DNA of 37,356 bases, from NCBI GenBank assembly GCA_002722175.1, contig PBKU01000028.1, positions 1 to 37,356 on the forward strand, written 5' to 3'. The notes beneath the pieces were generated by a model. That model was given only the letters and a program-made list of their open reading frames with translations. It did no database searches and was not told where the DNA came from. The stretch comes from Magnetovibrio sp. Lineage in GTDB: Bacteria; Pseudomonadota; Alphaproteobacteria; Rhodospirillales; Casp-alpha2. Positions within the stretch are counted from its first letter, which is position 1. Every line of letters begins with the position of its first letter. Below, one piece after another: positions 34,839-37,356 of this stretch. The position numbers were made by a program, and so were the translations under genes.

Positions 34839-34929
34839 GCTAAAACCTAAACACTAAAACTTAAAATGACTATTCAAAACCCGTTTGATCCTACTTGTTT
34901 TTTAGCTATGCAAAGGAGAGAAAATTTTT

Positions 34930-35109
34930 TCAACGTTCCTCTAAGGCTTCCGGCTTATTGGAGAGTGTATAACATCGGGAGCAATAGGGACAAATGACAT
35001 ATCCATCATCAATGTCTATGGAAAGATAGACTTTTGGATGCCCTGAGATGCTGCCGCCGTCACAAGCAACCGTATCGTCTTGGGTTCCGATCACTTCTTG
35101 TTTTTCCAT
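34930..35109 (-). CDS. Zinc-finger domain protein (zf-CHCC, NDUFS6-like)
   Basis: This 59-residue protein was found by translating the gap upstream of polA. It begins MEKQEVIGTQDDTVACDGG and contains GHPKVYLSID and VICPYCSRCYTL. Cys16, His24, Cys40 and Cys43 form the C-H-C-C zinc site of the zf-CHCC family, whose mitochondrial relative is the complex I accessory subunit NDUFS6. A GGAG site lies 7 nt upstream of ATG 35109. It lies 91 bp upstream of polA on the same strand and is divergent from the ABC ATPase gene. Confidence 0.93.
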   Translation of the reverse strand: MEKQEVIGTQDDTVACDGGSISGHPKVYLSIDIDDGYVICPYCSRCYTLSNKPEALEER

Positions 35110-35205
35110 ATTTATTCTCCAAACAACATTGACCTTAGCACGTATGCGATGATAACCGTTTTATTCTTATAATGCATAGTACAATGTTTTCCCAATTTCG
35201 AAGCG

Positions 35206-36156
35206 ATGAAAAAAATTATGTCAACACCCACACAGGAATATGCAATAGAAACCTTCAAGCTTTGCAAGCGTTTCCATGATGACAAAGCTCCAGGTGCAAA
35301 AGACGTCTTGAAAAATATTTCATTACGCATCCCCAAGGGCTCTTTCTTTGGCCTTTTAGGGCCAAATGGCGCTGGAAAATCAACGCTAATAAATATTCTA
35401 GCAGGATTAGTAAAAAAAACTTCGGGTACCGCGCGGGTTTGGGGGTATGACATCATCAAGGATATGCGACAAGCCCGTCGTGCGATCGGAGTTGTGCCAC
35501 AAGAACTTAACATTGACCCCTTTTTTACTCCCCGAGAAATGCTTGATCTTCAGGCTGGTCTGTACGGGGTTAGGAAAGGAGATCGTCTTACGGAAAAAAT
35601 CTTGGAAACAGTAGGGCTTGCCGACAAAGCTGATGCATATGCACGAACTCTTTCTGGAGGGATGCGACGTCGTCTTTTAGTTGGAAAAGCCATGGTTCAC
35701 CGTCCCCCTGTTTTAGTTCTTGATGAACCTTCTGCCGGTGTCGATGTTGATCTTAGGCGGCAACTTTGGAAGCAGGTTAAGACAATGAACAGGCAGGGTG
35801 TAACGGTATTATTGACAACTCATTATCTTGAGGAAGCGGAAGCCATGTGCGACACAATTGCTATCATCAATCATGGAGCAGTAATTGCCTGTGAGCCAAC
35901 AAAGGACTTGCTTAAACGTCTAGACCACAAAGAAATGACCGTAACTATCGCGACTGCAGTATTCAAGATTCCGGAAGCCCTTAAACCATTTGCCCCTTGC
36001 CTTCTGGATAAGCAGACTCTTAGATTTTCATTTCTTCCGTCCCATACCCCAGCAGGTCAGATACTAGCATCAATTACTGAAAGCGGCCTAGTTATTAAGG
36101 ATGTCAAAACGAAAGAAGTTGATCTAGAAGATATTTTCTTGCGGCTGACAAGTTAG
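35206..36156 (+). CDS. ABC transporter ATP-binding protein
   Basis: This 316-residue ATPase has Walker A GPNGAGKST (residues 52-60), Q-loop Gln99 in VVPQE, signature LSGGMRRRLLVGKAM (149-163), Walker B VLVLDEPSAGVD (169-180) and the H-loop in LLTTHYLEEAEAM. The arrangement resembles ATPases of the ABC-2 export group (YadG/NodI/CcmA-like), and the C-terminal 80 residues form the usual small accessory domain. An in-frame ATG at 35218 is an alternative start. The expected membrane permease gene does not follow; the next gene is a lipoprotein hydrolase 14 bp downstream. Substrate unknown. Confidence 0.9.
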   Translation: MKKIMSTPTQEYAIETFKLCKRFHDDKAPGAKDVLKNISLRIPKGSFFGLLGPNGAGKSTLINILAGLVKKTSGTARVWGYDIIKDMRQARRAIGVVPQELNIDPFFTPREMLDLQAGLYGVRKGDRLTEKILETVGLADKADAYARTLSGGMRRRLLVGKAMVHRPPVLVLDEPSAGVDVDLRRQLWKQVKTMNRQGVTVLLTTHYLEEAEAMCDTIAIINHGAVIACEPTKDLLKRLDHKEMTVTIATAVFKIPEALKPFAPCLLDKQTLRFSFLPSHTPAGQILASITESGLVIKDVKTKEVDLEDIFLRLTS

Positions 36157-36170
36157 CAGGGACATGTTTG

Positions 36171-37196
36171 ATGGTGGTTCTTAGGAAAAAATTTAACACT
36201 GCGTTCGTACTGTCGCTAATCTACCTCACCGCATGCTCCCCAAAATATCTTGAACCAACAGATACCATTCAAATGCCGGAGTTGTTAGATTCTAATTTTA
36301 GAGCTTCCGATGGGACCGTGCTTCCAATGCGTATATGGAATCCTCCTGGAAAAAAAAAGGCGGTTTTGATTGCCCTTCATGGGTTTAACGATTACTCGAA
36401 TTTTTTTGATGCTCCGGGTAATTTTTTAAAAACTAAAGGTGTTTTAAGTTATGCGTATGACCAGAGGGGATTCGCATTTACTAAAACAAGGGGTTTCTGG
36501 CCCGGAACATCATCGTACGTTAATGATTTCACGGAATTTGTTCAGCTTGTGAAAAAACGTCATGGCGATCTCCCCCTGTTTGTTATCGGTGAGAGCATGG
36601 GTGGGGCTATAACATTACTTGCTATGACAAGAAGTAATGCTCCAAGTGTTGACGGCGTTATCCTTTCTGCTCCTGCAGTGTGGGGAAGAGTAAGCATGCC
36701 CTGGTATCAAAGAGCTGCACTTTGGCTAGGCGTTCGTCTTGCTCCAGGTATGCGGCTAACTGGGAGGGGATTAAAATTAACCCCGTCAGATAATACGGAG
36801 ATGCTTGTAGCCCTTGGCAGGGATCCAAAGGTTATTAAGGAAACGCGTATTGACACCATTCACGGTCTTGTTGATTTGATGGATGATGCACTAGCTGTTT
36901 CTGCAAAGTTTACAAAAAGAGCTCTGATACTATATGGAAAGCGCGATGAAATTGTGCCGGTTGCCCCAACACACTTTATGATTTCTAAACTCCCCCCTAG
37001 TGAAAAAAACAAGCAATGGGTAGCTCTGTATGAGAGCGGATATCATATGTTGCTTCGTGACCTTCAAGCCGAAATAATATGGGAAGATATAGCCCACTGG
37101 ATGCAGCGGCCGGGAGAACCTCTTCCGTCAGGCGCTGAAAAAAAAGGAACTGCACTACGTTTAAAATTGAAAAACAGGGATAAAGTAACTTATTAG
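36171..37196 (+). CDS. Lipoprotein alpha/beta hydrolase, lysophospholipase/monoacylglycerol lipase-like
   Basis: This 341-residue exported hydrolase starts with a lipoprotein signal (FVLSLIYLTAC; lipid-modified Cys22), so it is probably anchored to a membrane. The serine-hydrolase triad is visible: Ser142 in the elbow GESMGG, Asp259 in YGKRDEIVP and His292 in SGYHMLLRD. The oxyanion region is IALHGFNDYSNFF. The pattern fits lysophospholipase or monoacylglycerol lipase relatives (Hydrolase_4 type). I chose ATG 36171 with AGGGA 8 nt upstream. It is 14 bp after the ABC ATPase and probably co-transcribed. Confidence 0.9.
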   Translation: MVVLRKKFNTAFVLSLIYLTACSPKYLEPTDTIQMPELLDSNFRASDGTVLPMRIWNPPGKKKAVLIALHGFNDYSNFFDAPGNFLKTKGVLSYAYDQRGFAFTKTRGFWPGTSSYVNDFTEFVQLVKKRHGDLPLFVIGESMGGAITLLAMTRSNAPSVDGVILSAPAVWGRVSMPWYQRAALWLGVRLAPGMRLTGRGLKLTPSDNTEMLVALGRDPKVIKETRIDTIHGLVDLMDDALAVSAKFTKRALILYGKRDEIVPVAPTHFMISKLPPSEKNKQWVALYESGYHMLLRDLQAEIIWEDIAHWMQRPGEPLPSGAEKKGTALRLKLKNRDKVTY

Positions 37197-37303
37197 CAAA
37201 ATGTTGGTGTACCAAAGCAACAAATATTCTATTGTTCTGACCAATTTCTTTTCCATTGAACAGAGAAAAAGGATTGAAACCTGGCCCACCACGTAAATTC
37301 GAA

Positions 37304-37356
37304 GCACCCGTAGCTCAGTTGGATAGAGTGCTGCCCTCCGAAGGCAGAGGTCACAG
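37304..37356 (+). tRNA. tRNA-Arg (anticodon CCG), cut by the right edge
   Basis: The first 53 nt of a tRNA are visible: acceptor 5' strand GCACCCG, D arm TAGCTCAGTTGGATAGAG, anticodon stem CTGCC/GGCAG around loop CTCCGAA (anticodon CCG, reading CGG). The T arm and 3' acceptor strand lie outside the window. Confidence 0.92.

Noticed and set aside
1-37356. CRISPR arrays, insertion sequences, prophage, toxin-antitoxin or defence genes
   Set aside because: No regularly spaced repeats, transposase, integrase or phage-like proteins were seen; the tRNA genes show no attached duplicate ends within the window.

Overview
The window looks like a chromosomal segment of a marine-type alphaproteobacterium. 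The evidence is an FzlA-type cell-division GST, a DgcN/DgcA pair, an Xsc/Pta sulfonate module, heterotetrameric sarcosine oxidase (soxBDAG), MsrPQ, and a short 41-residue ribosomal protein L36 of the alphaproteobacterial kind. The DNA is AT-leaning by eye. I cannot fix the genus; a SAR116-like or other free-living marine lineage is an inference. I see no phage, insertion sequence, CRISPR array or defence island.

Layout. 1-5881 (minus strand): glycolate oxidase genes glcD, glcE and glcF, followed by a second FAD-linked 2-hydroxyacid dehydrogenase that runs off the left edge. 6160-8294 (minus): a small rpmJ gene with a recognisable promoter, a TPR/glycosyltransferase-like protein, and tRNA-Val(GAC). 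8472-10954 (plus): N-formylglutamate amidohydrolase, a GNAT acetyltransferase, and a secreted SLT-like protein whose catalytic Glu position is Lys. 10978-15740 (minus): an MFS transporter, an acyl-CoA dehydrogenase, dgcA and dgcN. 15859-18306 (minus): a dimethylglycine/sarcosine dehydrogenase-like flavoprotein. 18496-19181 (plus): a small protein with a histone-H1-like tail and a possible 43-residue ORF. 19235-23891: a class III aminotransferase divergent from xsc and pta. 24009-29164 (minus): soxB-soxD-soxA-soxG. 29485-31987: fzlA, divergent from msrP-msrQ. 32073-35109 (minus): polA and a small zinc-finger gene. 35206-37196 (plus): an ABC ATPase and a lipoprotein alpha/beta hydrolase. The window ends inside tRNA-Arg(CCG).

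How the genes fit together. Much of the window handles small organic nitrogen, sulfur and carbon compounds typical of dissolved organic matter: glycolate, N-methylated glycines, C2 sulfonates (taurine or a related compound) and possibly D-glutamate and N-formylglutamate. Products would be glyoxylate, glycine plus C1 units, acetyl-CoA plus sulfite, and glutamate. The remainder is housekeeping: DNA polymerase I, L36, tRNAs, division, and periplasmic methionine-sulfoxide repair. Three small genes were found by direct translation of gaps: rpmJ, the NDUFS6-like zinc-finger gene, and the tentative 43-residue ORF. I found no clear undescribed system. The best leads are the SLT protein with the altered catalytic position and the small basic-tailed protein next to the sulfonate and sarcosine genes.
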